This document shows, piece after piece, positions 38,471-51,079 of a DNA stretch of 64,000 nt (position 1 is the first letter of the stretch; every line of letters starts with the position of its first letter). Made by a program: the position numbers and the translations under genes. The stretch is from assembly GCF_018139145.2 (NCBI RefSeq), contig NC_059476.1, forward strand, positions 4,835,501 to 4,899,500. The letters run 5' to 3'. Origin of the DNA: Gymnogyps californianus. Lineage: Eukaryota > Chordata > Aves > Accipitriformes > Cathartidae. Under the pieces are notes generated by a model that was not told the origin of the DNA, searched no databases, and was given only the letters and a program-made list of their open reading frames with translations.

Positions 38471-41400
38471 TTCCTCAGCTTTCTGTGCTCATGGCTGGAC
38501 CACGTGTTGTTGCTAGTGCAAAGAAGCCGGACAAAGGGAAACTATGCAAGGAGCGCTTCTGTGCCTGGGGGAAAGGGAGAAACTTAGAGAAAAAAAATTT
38601 TCCTCTCTCTTGAGTCCTAGATCTGATTTTGAAAGAGTGCAGTTTCGCTGCTTATCTGTTTTAAGATGAACATGCACTTCTGATTCTCCAGAATTAATAG
38701 CTTTTGATATTTTATTTATAGAAGCACAATTACAATCCACTCTGAAGAGACCAGAATCACAACTGTCCCATTTTAAACCTTTCTTTATAGCGCAGATATT
38801 TGTCTTCTGACAAGGAAATGAAAGAGACTGACAGACCAAGCAGAAATGTCTGTCTGTAAAGGCAGTGTTACCTCAATAGATTGCTGTTGGGCTGATAATA
38901 AAACCTTCTGGTTTCATCCTATTTTCTTAGCTAAAACAGCTATTGGAAAAACTTGAGGCGCTGAGAATACCAACACTGTAATAAATGGAGTAAAGAGCCA
39001 CGTGAAATGATGGCACAGGCATTAAGGGCCAAGCTACAAAATAACTAGGTTGTCTGAAAGAGAATTGAGATAGAAATTCACGGGATTGTTAATTGATGTG
39101 GCCTGAAGAAAATCTTTTTGGCCTGATGGAGCCCGGAGCTGGCTGCATGCCTCAGCACCGCGGGGCTGCCCGCCGGGCAGAGCTGCACCACCGGCCGCCG
39201 GCCTCCCCGGCACTGTTGACATACACAAGTGGGGCTCTGTAAACACCATCTCATTAGGGCTTTTTGAAAAGAAAATTGTTGTAAATTAGAGCTGGGAGTG
39301 ATGCTTGCACAAGGTTTGCAGCCAGCGGACTTCGCATTCCCGGCAGGTCACTGGCGGGATGAGGTTGCGGTTTGCATTTGAACCCTCGCACGTGGTTCAC
39401 TTCTCCTGCTCTCGCTGCAGCAGATGAGCAATGGCAATGATATATACGCAGGAGTAAGTATTTAAATACTAGAAAGTTTAAATCAACAGCAACCGACACC
39501 TACTTCCAATAATCTTAGAAATTGTAGGGATTTTTTTCCAGATTAATGATTATCTGTGGCATTTGGCTGTCTGTCTGGAATTTACTGTGTCTTGCTTTGC
39601 CTTTCTCTACCGTACTGTTTTGTTTTAAGCTTCTGGTGTTTTCCAGGGCATTTTCAACATTGCCTTTTAAGTATTTTTTCTTTCGTGACAGTCTTAGACA
39701 AGTAGGCAGGAAGAATTTACAGATGATTGGGCGAAATAACAAGAAACAAGTATTTTCCATTGCAATTACAAGGTTGGCCTCCTCATACAAATTATTTATG
39801 GAAAAATACACTTAATACCATTACCCAGATTTTCCAAGATAAAGGAAGATGAAGCTAAAGTTGCTGCACTGTAATCCATTAGTCTGGTATGTATGATGGA
39901 TCACAGTTAGAAGTAAACCGTGTATAAAGTAGCTGTAAGTGATCCTCCAGCTGACCTGAACTTTTGAAGCTAATTTTCCACTACCAAGGTGAAGATATAT
40001 CTGCTACAGCAGAAGAAAACTTTCTAGGCACATCACATCCTTCTTCCCTGCTGTGCTGGCCCTCAGGTTGCTTAGACACAGTTCACCGTGCAGCCCCGGA
40101 GGCAGAAGATGTGTGTGGACAAGGGAAGGCTCATGACACAGAGCATTTCACACAGGAAAATATGACACTGGAAAACCTTTAGTTTGTCTGCGAGGATTCT
40201 TGAGTGTCTTGAATAACTAACACTGCCCCGCAGTGAATTGCTGAGACATGCGAGGAGGTGTATGGGCATGTAAGGGAGATGACCACTGATGAGCCTCATG
40301 TCTACCTGAGCATTCTCCTCCTCATGGCTCAGAGCCCTTCGCCCGTGTTCACAGGCTGCCAAGCAGCTCAGGACAGAGAAGGACTTTCCCACCCTGCTCA
40401 AACGGTACTCACCAAGGTCTCAAAGCAAAGCGCCTGCTGAATCAAGAGCCAAAATAATTGCAACTCTGGGATTAAAGAAAGAAGTGGCTGACAGCTCGGC
40501 TCATCATAAAAATTCAGGGCAGATGATCCGCCGCCAAAGACTGTATTCATATTAGTTTATGAAACCAGTCACGACGCATACTCACAGCTGTTAAAAAGCC
40601 CAGAAGTTCTTAGCTGCAACCTGAGTTCCACATATGGCAACTTCATTGGTAGGACAGGTATTGTGAGCGAAGTTTCCTTTTTCCTCTGCACTTAAGATGA
40701 ATATATGTGATTTAAATCAAATGTGCCTATAAAACTCCCTTCCGTTGGTGTTGTGCTGCCTACATGTCTGGAAGCTCACTCAGGAAGAGCTTTCGGCAGT
40801 CTGCCCTCCTCCCCTGCCTGTTAGCCTTGCGAGGGGTGTGGAAATCACGCGCCAGGAATGTTGGTGCAGGAATGGCAGCTTCGGCCCATCGTTGCCTCTC
40901 GCATGAAAAGAGCAGCAGTACCTCCCTTCTGCAGATGGTGCGTTTTCCTCCCAGGGGAGACCTATGACACAATATTTTGGCCAGGGGCAGAGGGACTGGA
41001 AGACCATTGCAGCCTTTGGGAAAAGGGAGGCTGATGTAGAAATAAGAAAAAAAAAAACCCTAAGCTTGCGGCGAGTGTCCTGGGGGGACTTGAGGCACAG
41101 GTAGCATGTGCAGGCAGAAAGGACGCTGAGCATAATTTCTTCTGGATCTCCATTCTACGTCCCCTATACAGCTCTTCTCTAATGACTTGATGCCTATGGC
41201 TGCTCATCACAGTGAGTTCAGTTTTTCTTCGTATCTCCTGCTCCCCTGTGCTGATTGAGTACCTTTGGCTCTCTTCTACACCCCCAAATTGCTGTCTTGG
41301 CAAGAGGATTCATGTGCTTGGGTTGGTCTGAAGCTATCTGTATGTTGAGAAATCAGCTAGCTAAACAGAACAGAAAATCGTTAAATTCACAGTGCAGGTT

Positions 41401-43189
41401 TCCATCTCTGGGGTTACTCATTTGGCCGTGTTTTCACTGCTCAGCCGATTTTCATACTATGTGAAAGGAATTTATTTGCCATCTTGATTTTTCCATTCAG
41501 TTCAAATGAAATCCATCAGGGATTCCAGCATCACTGGTGACAAGGGCACTGCAGATGGACAGACATCTGGGAAGACGAGCAGACAGACAGCTTGGTGACA
41601 GTGCAACACAATGGGACAGGCGTTTGCAAAGACCCTAGTAAATAAATTATCTTCCATGGGGCTTGAGGGAGTAAGGACGGAAAAAGGATGCTTCTGTAGC
41701 ACCCTTGGCAGTTTGAATTTGTTGGAGGTAATCCAGATGTATAGGAAGGGTGTGACATTTTTTATACAATCACAGTTTTCAGATGAGTGTTTTCAAGTGA
41801 CTTCTACAATTTATAAAACATCATGACCTCATATGACTGTAATCTCATTTAAAACACATGTAAAGTACCCTTAAAACCTAAAGCTGTCACTCAGCATTAA
41901 ATAATCAAAATATGTGAGTGCATGATGGAGACAGAGGAGCTAAGTTTTCATTTTTCCTCATTTGCTGGCAAAGAGGCCTTCGGTAATGTTCCCTGCAAAT
42001 GATCTGGAGCCTCTTGTGAGTTTCTGCCGGGATTTTGTCCAAAGTGAATAAAATACGGATGATGAATGCATTTGAAAATGCTTGTTTATATTCAGAAAAA
42101 GCATTATATTTAACACGGCTTCCAATCACCTGTAAAACTAGATGGGAAAGATAATTACGGTGCAGTTTTACGCCTACATAAATATCAGGCCAACCTCAAA
42201 CCTCAGGTCTGCAGATGTCCCACTCCCTGGGTTGCCAGCCTTGCAGGAGGTCTGCTGATCTCATTCCAAACCCACTGCAAATCTTCTGAGATTTCCCATG
42301 AAATGGAACCCTGAGACGGTGGCCACTGAGAAGCAGAAAGGAACGATGAAGCAGAACACAGTCACAAGTGTGAAGGCAGGTCTTGGTAGCAATATTTGTA
42401 TTAAAATCTGAGAAAGTGACTGAAGAATCTGGGAGCCTGCTTGACTATATAACGCCTCACCGTCTGGAGAAGCAACATGGTCCTTGCTCTGCCAGCCCTC
42501 TGGGCCCAGCCTCTCCCCCAATGCGCTATGGTCAATGCCATACAACGTCATGGCCAAAGAAGAGGAAGGCAAATGTGTAGGGACCACGGGCAGGAGAGGA
42601 AGAGAAGGTCACAAGCAATAATAGCACATAACAGCATCCTTAAAAATGCCAGGAGAATTTTGAAATTGCTTTGTACCAGTTTTGTTATCAATCCAGTTAG
42701 AGCAGTAAAAAAGAAGTAAGAAACTCACTTGTCTGGATACTGTTGCAAAGGAGACAGCAGTTCTTTACTATTAGTCACAAGTGATTTCCTTTAAAAAATG
42801 TTATTATTATTGTTATTATCATTATTTCTGAGATAAGCCATTTAAGTCCTGATGGATGCTTCTGGAAATTACTCCCTACTCAGCTGACAAGCTTATCTGG
42901 CCTCAAGTGAAGCTGAGGTATTTTACTTGGACTGCATTTGCCATACCCAGTATGAAGAAAGCAAAACCAATCTGAACTGTGCTATGGGGTGTATTTGGCT
43001 AAGTTTCAATATTTCCAAAACTCAAATTCAGTAACCTAAATGTTAATGATACTCTTTATGACATAACTCTGTTGAAGTCAATAGTATCTCTAACAGTGTT
43101 GATCCCATTAATGAGTGGGATATACAACCACACTGTGAGAAATAAACTCTTAGAGATCTTATAGTTTAAACATACAAAGGGGATTAAAA
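38471..43189. other. intergenic with an orphan CpG-rich patch
   Basis: No gene is supported. A CpG-rich patch at 39127-39420 stands out from its AT-rich surroundings. A (TTA)n-like stretch lies at about 42800-42830. Open frames at 40760-41300 lie on both strands and show no family signature. Confidence 0.55.
39127..39420. promoter_or_regulatory. orphan CpG-rich patch
   Basis: By my count this has about seventeen CpG dinucleotides in roughly 290 bases, densest at 39155-39211 with pieces such as CACCGCGGGG, CCCGCCGGGC and CGGCCGCCGGCC. Flanking DNA is AT-rich and CpG-poor. No supported gene starts here. It could be a distal enhancer, an alternative or noncoding-RNA promoter, or a chance GC patch. 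Confidence 0.45.
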
Positions 43190-43244
43190 AGGGAGATGCT
43201 GGTCTCCCAAAGGTCCCTTTCAACCTAAGCTATTCTATGATTTT
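43190..43244 (+). mobile_element. CR1 LINE 3'-end fragment, plus strand
   Basis: GGTCTCCCAAAGGTCCCTTT, then CAACCTAAGC and TATTCTATGATTTT, matches the CR1 3' terminus. Only about 50 bases are recognisable, and the left boundary is approximate. Confidence 0.85.
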
Positions 43245-44861
43245 CGGAAACTAAATATTTAAGATAGATTTAAAAAGGCAAGGCCATTTTCACCATCCCG
43301 CTTCCTTGGCAGAATTAGTGCCAAGGACCTAAGCGGAAAAATATATTAATGCATTTCAAACAGTAGGGCATTTGTGAGATGAGATGGCAAAAAAATTCTC
43401 TGAAACTTTATAATTTATGTTATGCCACATATTAGTAAACATCTGCATAGCCTTAAAGCTTCACTGCGTCTTTAAAGCCTATCACTTCACCTTTCAAACA
43501 GCTTTATCCAACATGCTGGCACAAGCCCTTTTTTAATGGCTATAAGTCAAGTTCAAACAAGTTTATTACACAGCTGTGAAATTATATTGGCATATCCAGT
43601 AATTTAAGTCTGACATGAATCTTTGATGCCTTCTGTATGACAAGTGAAAACTCATTTCAGAGCTTTTCTTTCCCATAAATTCTTGCATTTTCACTGTTTT
43701 CATAACTGAATGTATTATGGAAGGTACTTCCAGCATATTGTCAAAAATATGTGATTATGAAGATAAACAAAATCAGCTCTTCCCACCTTCAGACAAACAC
43801 ATTAGCTATAAATAATGAAACTTCACTAAATTGCATTGAATCTATTTGGATTTGGACATAAGCTATGCAGAGACATAGTTATCATATGGAAGTATCACAT
43901 TATGTATTTATTCGCCCAAATGAATCACAGCCATGAATGCTACTTGTATCTGAAAAGAATAATTCCTTGCTGTTCTGTCTTTAAAAAGCAATCTTTAAAT
44001 ACAGAAATTTTAAGGACTCCTCTCTGATGACGCTGCATTTGCCGGCTCTATTGCATTTAGCACGACAAAGACTCCTGCATTTATGTGTCATCTTCAGTTC
44101 CCACTGGACTTTTGTCCATGACTTCCCAGGCTACACTTAGGCTGTGGATATTGAAGAAATCCCAGGAAAAATGGCCTTTGAGTAGGTTTCGGGCAAACTC
44201 CACATTGCATTTCCCTGCTGCTGCCTGGGATGTGTTAAACATACTGCTCACACTTCGCATGGCACTTGTACAGAAATCTTGGTCCAGGAAATACCAGACT
44301 GAAATGTGAGAGTCGTTACTTTTTGAAATTCAGCCGTTGGCAGGTAGGTGATGTCCATGGGAATTTGCTGGAAGTGGCTATTTTCATACAAATGAACCGA
44401 AAAGGACATTCCAGCCGCACATCACCCGCAGCCTGGCTGTGTGCCCAGCGGGGGCATTTCGTCCCATTTTCTCCAACTCTTCCCTAAAACTACCGTCATC
44501 CAGTCATCTCTGTTGTCTTAATGCTGGCTCAGTCTTACAGTCAAAATAAAATGCACATAAAATTCGCCCATTTTTGAACAATGCAAAAAAACTCTAAACC
44601 ATTGACTAATGCAGACCTACAGTCTTTCAAATGCTGATAAATGACCCCAAAATAAACAGTATTAGAAAAAAAAATTATTAGTTCTTTCTGTACTGCTAGC
44701 ATTACAGATTTTTTAATCACAAGGCAGCCTCTTCAGTCCCCTTCCTAGTGATAATCCTGCTGGCTTTGATCCAGCAGTGGCTGCCAAATGCCAGGGCAAT
44801 GTGTTGTCAACATAAAATCTACAGGCATTCTGGGGCATGAAGAAATGTAGTTCCCATCATT

Positions 44862-44893
44862 AAAAAAAAAAAAAAAAAAGAAAGAAAGAACGA
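44862..44893 (+). repeat. A18 tract grading into (GAAA)n
   Basis: Eighteen adenines are followed by GAAAGAAAGAA. No poly(A) signal and no recognisable retrocopy body precede it, so I call it a simple repeat. Confidence 0.85.
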
Positions 44894-47800
44894 ACTATTG
44901 CATTCTTTGCAAAAAATGCCAGAAATTCTTTTTGGCTTTGTTTATGTCACCGGTTAACTTTGTCTTTCTTAAAATGCTGTTTCTTCTCGTCTGTTCAGCA
45001 CAGAAGGAAAAAGTAAAGAAAACCCTGGAAAAGAGTACATAGAGATTTCCCATTTCTCCAGCAGAAATGGACTGATGCAGATGTATCTGATCTAAATATC
45101 CCTAAATAATAATGATGATGGGTGCAGTCTCTGCTCCACATTCAAAGCATTTCTGCCATGAACTGAGCCATCACCTAAGAAGATGACTTTCGGATGCTCA
45201 AAACATGAAAATCCCACAATTTCATTTCTTGCTAAGAAAAGGGTTCATATAGTGAAAATGATATCATAGCACAGGGAAGTATAAGAGAACAAGGAACTTT
45301 TGTTTCCATGGCAATCCGAGCTCCTTCTTCAGACACAAGCACAAGGGCAAGACGCTGAATGATTATCTGAAGGTCATGTTGTTCTTACGAGAAAAGTTAG
45401 AGAATATACTGGGCTAATTTCCCTCAGTCAGGATGCATGCTGCATTTCTAACCAGTTAAAATAAGCAACTGCTAAAGGAAATAATTGCCTTCATTAATGT
45501 CATCTGTTTATTTTAAAATCTGTTTTCCTAAAGGAAACAGTAGCCTGCTGATGAGGGAGGGGAGCATAACTGGCTGTTCTTTAGACCCACTCATATTTTG
45601 TATCATTATTTGATATGCTCAGAGACAAACGTTAAGATCCCGCATATTTTTGGCATCCCTCACCTGGTAAAATAATGACATCCCTTTAAAGTCAAACACC
45701 TCTTAAAAATGAGTAAAATGTCTCCTTATGAGAGCTTGGTTTTGTTTCCAGTCATTTTTGCTGTAAGAGCCACTCTTTCAAGGATCTGCCTTATCAACAA
45801 GTGCAAATAGGCTTTTAAGTGCCTGGATACCCCAGGGATGCAGGCAGTGTCTGCAGGCAAGCAGAAGGACAGCTAGCTAGTACCTGTCTCTGTTACATGT
45901 GTAAGAAACAGGCATCTAAGAGACGCATAAAAGTTAAATGCAGTTTGCTTTGTATTTCCCAATGTCAGTTTTAGGTTTCCATTTCCTCTGAGATGTTTTG
46001 ACCTTGTTGACAGCAGGGGTAAATGCTTGATGCAGAAAAGAAAACGACTGTTTAAAAAGTGTAATTCTATTTTCTTGCTCCATCCTGTGCTCCGTGATTT
46101 ACTACAGATCTGAAGTACAAAGGAACAGAAACTTTACTGGTGTTTGGAAGGAAAGTTATTTTTAGTGTTGTTTTGTTGCCAAGACATATAGAAACCTTAT
46201 GTGCTACCTCAGAAAGTTACCGTGGAATGGCAATGAAAAAGGGATGCCTATTTCTTCATCTTTTCTTTCCCACCACTTTTCTCCAAGCTTTTCTCCAGCT
46301 AAAAAATGATGCACATATTCTGAAAGAGAAGTTGGAGTCACCAGGCAGTTTGAAGTTGAATTAAGAGTAAACGTGTGATCATTGATTGTGTAGCATAAAT
46401 ACAAATGAAGATCCTGAACCAGGGCAGTGCTTACACATACAACTCTACCTCTCTTCAGTAAAAACATGTTCCTGAACCTGAACTTCATGAAGTTATGGTT
46501 GTTGACAGCCAGATAGGGAGAAACGAGGCTGCAGAGGCGGGAAGGAAATAGCGCGACACGTAGAGCCCAGTTCTCCCAAACACAAGCCACTAGTTCCACT
46601 AAAGCCATATATTGTCAAAACGGTATATGTGAAATAAGAGCTGGGAAACACCATCTCGAGGCATAAGAAGGGCAGTAAAGGGTGGCTCACGCATGCCCTC
46701 CCGCTGCTGGCACCTGAGCACCTCCAGTTCGGGGCTGACGTGGGGACTGGCCAGGCTAAAGATAACTTGTTCCCTGCGGCTAGGGGCGAGGACGGAGCTG
46801 GGAGTGCCTCTTTTTCCAGGGGTGTTGTTGAAGCTGGCTCAAAATACACAGCTTGAGAAGTGTTAGCTTAGAGGGTAAACCATCATCTTTCAAATAAATA
46901 CTTCTGGGGAACAGAGGGGGAAAGCCCTGCTCGTTTGCAGATAACAGCATGTTGTGTTTCACTTCAGCAGGACAAAGATTTAAAGCAACGTGTAGAATGA
47001 CTTACACATTATCGCTGGCGTCGGTCCAGGAGGGGAGGATAATGCTAGTTACAGTTGTTCTACAAACATATTGGTTTGTTTTATCTCCTTCCACATCGAC
47101 TGCAAATTTTTAAAAGCTATTGTGATACTTCACAGGCAAAAATAAGGAACAGCCCTTAGGCCAAAAACATCTGAGCCTTCAGTGAACTTAATACTCCCGT
47201 GCCACTCTAAGAAGAAAAAACATCTCCTTTCCTGTGAGTTGTATATTGCTAGGATGCTGACAGAGAGAAAAAAAATGGTTAAAACATCTTATGGTGAGGA
47301 AGACCAAAATTCTGCCTAGAGACAGACTTTTTTGTGGTTCCAGCTGGCTGGATGCATGCACACCCCAAAACCAGAGGTGGGTCTGGAAGGCAGCAGCAGT
47401 GCATCCATACCCATACCCACAGAAAGTATTAAAATTCCAGAGAAAGAAATATAGGGGAGCTGGTTATTGACACAGGTTGAGACCCAGGAATAGATATTGA
47501 TAGGTATGTTTGGGTGAATAAATCTTTCTTAAGGTAAGTACACAGGGAGTGAAAAAGAGAGAGTTATTTGTGGTGACTGCAGGAGGTGAAGGAGTGGCTA
47601 TGGCACTGCCTGAAGTTCTGCAAAGTTCTTACCTGTAGAAGAGGAGGCGTGCAAGCAAACTTGCCGCTCCTTGAGTCCCTCTCCGCGTCCTGCTGGGTAC
47701 ATCCTCGTGGCTGACCGCAAACTGCTCACCAAATTTCTCTTCTGGCTCGGGTGTCCCCAGAGGCACGCTTGGGCATGGCCTCTCCTGTTCCCAGCAACGT

Positions 47801-49882
47801 GCAAGCTCATGTGGTGGCCTTTCACCTCAGATCACTTGGTGAGGAGGCCCTTGCAGGGACTCTTAGCTAACTGCAACGCATGGAAACTTCACCGAGATCT
47901 TCACTGCTTTGATGCATTTGCTTGTAATCTGTCAGCAAATTCAGAAATTATTAGGGGCAAGATGGAAGAATGAGATGAAACACTGCTGGCACATGATTTG
48001 GCCCCTAATTTTACCACCAACACCTCACTTAAACAAGATGAACATACAGCAAAGAGTTGTTGGATACATGAATAATAAGGTATTGTGATGGGTGATCTGG
48101 GTAACGTTTGGGTGGGTATTTGTGTCACTTAAATATATTTTTTTACATGTATTAGATAAGTACAGGTCTGATATTGGCAGGAGAAGATTTTTGCTGCTAT
48201 ACTATATGCAGCTATAGTCATGCATCTACATATATACAGCTACTATGCATACTCACCTATTAAAGAGGTCCAAATCCAATATGTCACATTGTTATAATAT
48301 ATAGGATAAACTAACACCCCCCCACACACAGTTGTCTCTTTATAGAAAAGGTATTGTATTGGAGAGAAAATACATGATGTTTACATATATACATTATTGA
48401 AATGTGCACATGCAAAGTTGCCAAAAGCAAATAATGTAAAATTCCCCCAAATTGCATTCCGCAGGTCTTTAATTAATGTACACTTGACTCTATATTTTAT
48501 GAAAATACTTCTCGTTATGCTTGGAGATGTAAATGCTTTTCTTTTTCTATGTATCCTTCTTCGACCACTGCAATGAGTTAAATAATAATATGCAGCTAAA
48601 GCGCCTTTAGTTACCAAAAGAAGAGGTCATTAATGATGTCATTGAAAAGTCTATTTTTCTGCTACTTCTCTAGGTATGTGAACGTCCACAATATTTGCAA
48701 AAGAGTGACTACGCTGCAAATGGTAACAAAATTATACACATTTTCTGTAGCTTGTGCTCTGCCCTCAGAAGTTAGGACCAAGGGAGGAGTGGACTGAATA
48801 CTTTGGAAAGGGAAAACAAAGTAAGAACATCTGTGAAATCGCTAAGACGGGATATCCAGGATATTCAGCCTGCCACTGAATACAGAGAACAAGCAGTCTG
48901 TGTCACACGCCATATCCAGTGGGTCTTAGCTCCCACACTGCACCCAGGCACTGCACACTCTGTGCCAAAGGTGACAAAGCCATCTTTTCCAGATAAAACT
49001 ATCTGAAAAGTTTGATGGGAAGCAGTTTTTCATCAAATGAAATTTAAAAGAAGATATATCGTTCAGTAAAGCAGTGAAAAAGCAAAGTATATTTTATTCT
49101 AGTTTTAGAAAATGAAAATTCGTATACTTAGAAAAGTCATGGTTTTCAGATTTTAAAAAAATGTAAAACTGAAGGATGAAAATAGAATTGCTAGCGAAAA
49201 CATATTTTCGTTTGTCTAAAAGGAAGGACAACAGACACAGTATAGTCACTAAATTGCTTTTGGGACAGTGACTAAGAAAGCAAGGATGATCATTAAATAT
49301 ATGGGACTGGATCACCCACAGTCTGGAAACCAAATATGCCAAAAGATATAGGTACTGAGATATGAAATTATGCTTATTATGGTATTAAAGTTATGAGAAA
49401 CACACACGAGATGTGATTGCAAAGGCAGAATAAAGAGTGGGGTAACAGATGTAATACTTTCTCCTCGCTGACTGGACAATGGCAAGAAATACAATATACT
49501 TGATGAAAATATAAGCTGGTGTTTTCAACACAGGAGTAAGGATTCATATTTCATGCGAGCAGCTGCTGCACATTTCCTTCAGCACTGACGGTTATTTTAG
49601 AGGTATGAAAAAGATGAAAGGTAAGATTTTATTCTCAGACAAATTGATTCCATTAACGACACTGGGTTGCATGTGTGCAGCTGCTAGCACAATACATCCT
49701 AATCTGTTTAGATGTTTCAGAGAGAACAAAAGTCAGGATCATTCCAAAAAGAGTGAGAAAAAGGGCCACTGGTGAAACATGTCCTTCCCGGGTTTCAGCT
49801 GGGCTGAGTCCAGGGAGCTCCCGTATACCCTAGGAGAAGCCTCTTATAAATTGGCACGTGCTATGTGTTGAGTTGTATCAGT

Positions 49883-49970
49883 CATATATAACATATATAT
49901 ATAAATAAAAAAAATATAAACTAATATAAGTTATATATAAACTATATATAATATATATATATAATATAAA
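49883..49970. repeat. AT-rich (TA)n low-complexity tract
   Basis: About 88 bases are almost pure A and T, with repeated ATATATAT and ATATAAACTA units. It lies about 0.5 kb upstream of the CpG-rich CPXM2 leader. Confidence 0.95.
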
Positions 49971-50445
49971 CAAGGGAGGCTGAGATCGGTGCTGGAGAGG
50001 GATCCTACATTTGTAAAAGCTAAAAAGAAAAAAAAAAACAACCATGAAAGGGAATATAGCACAACATAGATGGAATGAGGATTATTTGCCACAGACCCAC
50101 ATCACACATATCTTCACGTATGCCCAGGGTCAAAGTACAGGCAGATAAACCCTGCCAGCCGCAGGCAGGGTTCATCCCCGGCTCCGTGTGCCCACCCCCA
50201 TCTTCACAGCATCTCCTGGGGGAGGGAAACACTTTTGTACACAGGCTGGGAGGCAAAGGCTGGCTGCCAAGTTTACTTTTCTTTGAATAAATGCTCTCTT
50301 GGATCAGCTGCGTGAGGGAAGACTAAAGAAACTGTTAGGGGATTTAGCTGAAACTGTTTTGTAACTCTGTTTCTGGAAGAAAGCAGCAACAACAAAAAAA
50401 AAAACCCAAAAAAAGAAAGGCAGGAGAGGAAAAGCAGCAAGTTAA

Positions 50446-50751
50446 CCGCGCTGGAGATCCCACCTGCCAAACGCCGGCGGAGCGGAGCGCTTGTCCGTCT
50501 GTCTGGCTGGTGAGCCCGACGATCACATGCATCCCCGTCCGGCCCCCTCCCTCCGCAGCCCTCCGTCCCGCTGCGCTCCTCGTAACTTTTGCGAAACTAG
50601 CCCAAAGCGGAGGCACTTTTCGCAGGCAGGCTCCTTTAGCCCTCTGCGTCTCCTTGTGGGGGGTTCGCCAGCTGCCAAGGCTCTCTCTTTTCCCTGTTTC
50701 CAAATAAAGTTCTGGGACTTGCAGAGGAGATTTCTGCAAAAGCAAACGATA
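50446..50751 (+). promoter_or_regulatory. CPXM2: CPXM2 CpG-rich promoter / 5' leader
   Basis: The part from 50446 to about 50620 has some nineteen CpGs by my count in about 170 bases, against an AT-rich upstream flank, and leads directly into coding exon 1. This fits a small CpG-island promoter and 5' UTR; no clear TATA box is seen and the transcription start is not determined. The only ATG in the leader is at 50527, in frame with the main start and with no stop between them. A CAG after a pyrimidine-containing stretch (ending 50724) could alternatively be a splice acceptor if an upstream noncoding exon exists. Confidence 0.65.
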
Positions 50752-51079
50752 ATGATTGCCCGTAGCAAGAAAGGCGCATGTTCTTCTCAACTCTGCCTCG
50801 CTCTCTGCGCCTTTGGGCTGGCATTGCTGGGGGATGTGTCCCAGGCTGTGCCCATGGACGATCAGGATTATTATCTGCAGGAGATTAGCAACAGGGATCA
50901 TTATTATTCCTTTCCGTATCCCGGTGAAGAGTTTTTTCCTTTCACGGAGCAACCTGGAGAGGAAGGACCTATCCGTGCTGCAGAGACAGAGGAGCACCCA
51001 GGGTTCAAACCGAGCAGGAAAGAGTTAAAACCGAAGAAAAGCAACAAAAAAGGAAAATCCATTCTTGAAACTCCACCAG
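50752..51079 (+). CDS. CPXM2: CPXM2 coding exon 1 (signal peptide and N-terminal region)
   Basis: This encodes the first 109 residues of carboxypeptidase X2, a secreted M14-family protein of the carboxypeptidase N/E subgroup. The family has an F5/8 type C (discoidin) domain and a carboxypeptidase-like domain thought to be catalytically inactive. Residues 1-32 form a signal peptide with a hydrophobic core at 14-27 and likely cleavage after VSQA. Residues 36-68 (DDQDYYLQEISNRDHYYSF onward) align with the DPDYYGQEIWSREPYY segment I recall from human CPXM2. Residues 86-102 are lysine-rich (KPKKSNKKGK). The ATG at 50752 was chosen because it has A at -3 and puts the signal peptide at the N-terminus at about the human spacing. 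The exon ends CCACCAG before GTAACT, phase 1. CPXM1 and AEBP1 have different N-termini. Confidence 0.9.

Larger units (their letters stand above)
43245..50445. other. intergenic 5' flank of CPXM2
   Basis: This is the 7 kb upstream of the CPXM2 leader. No exon or recognised transposon is present. It holds an 18-base A run, a minor CpG-enriched patch (about 46530-46800) and a TATA-type low-complexity tract (49883-49970). Proximal regulatory sites of CPXM2 may lie in its last few hundred bases, but I could not single out a clear TATA box. Confidence 0.55.

Noticed and set aside
50491..50751. Open frame continuing upstream of the CPXM2 ATG taken as coding
   Set aside because: It opens at a TTG, shows no similarity to the CPXM2 family, and would place the signal peptide internally. 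It is treated as leader; the in-frame ATG at 50527 is noted as a finding.
50344..50997. 217-codon minus-strand open frame across CPXM2 exon 1
   Set aside because: It is antisense to the well-supported exon in a GC-rich, stop-poor area, has no recognisable domain, and would leave CPXM2 conservation unexplained.
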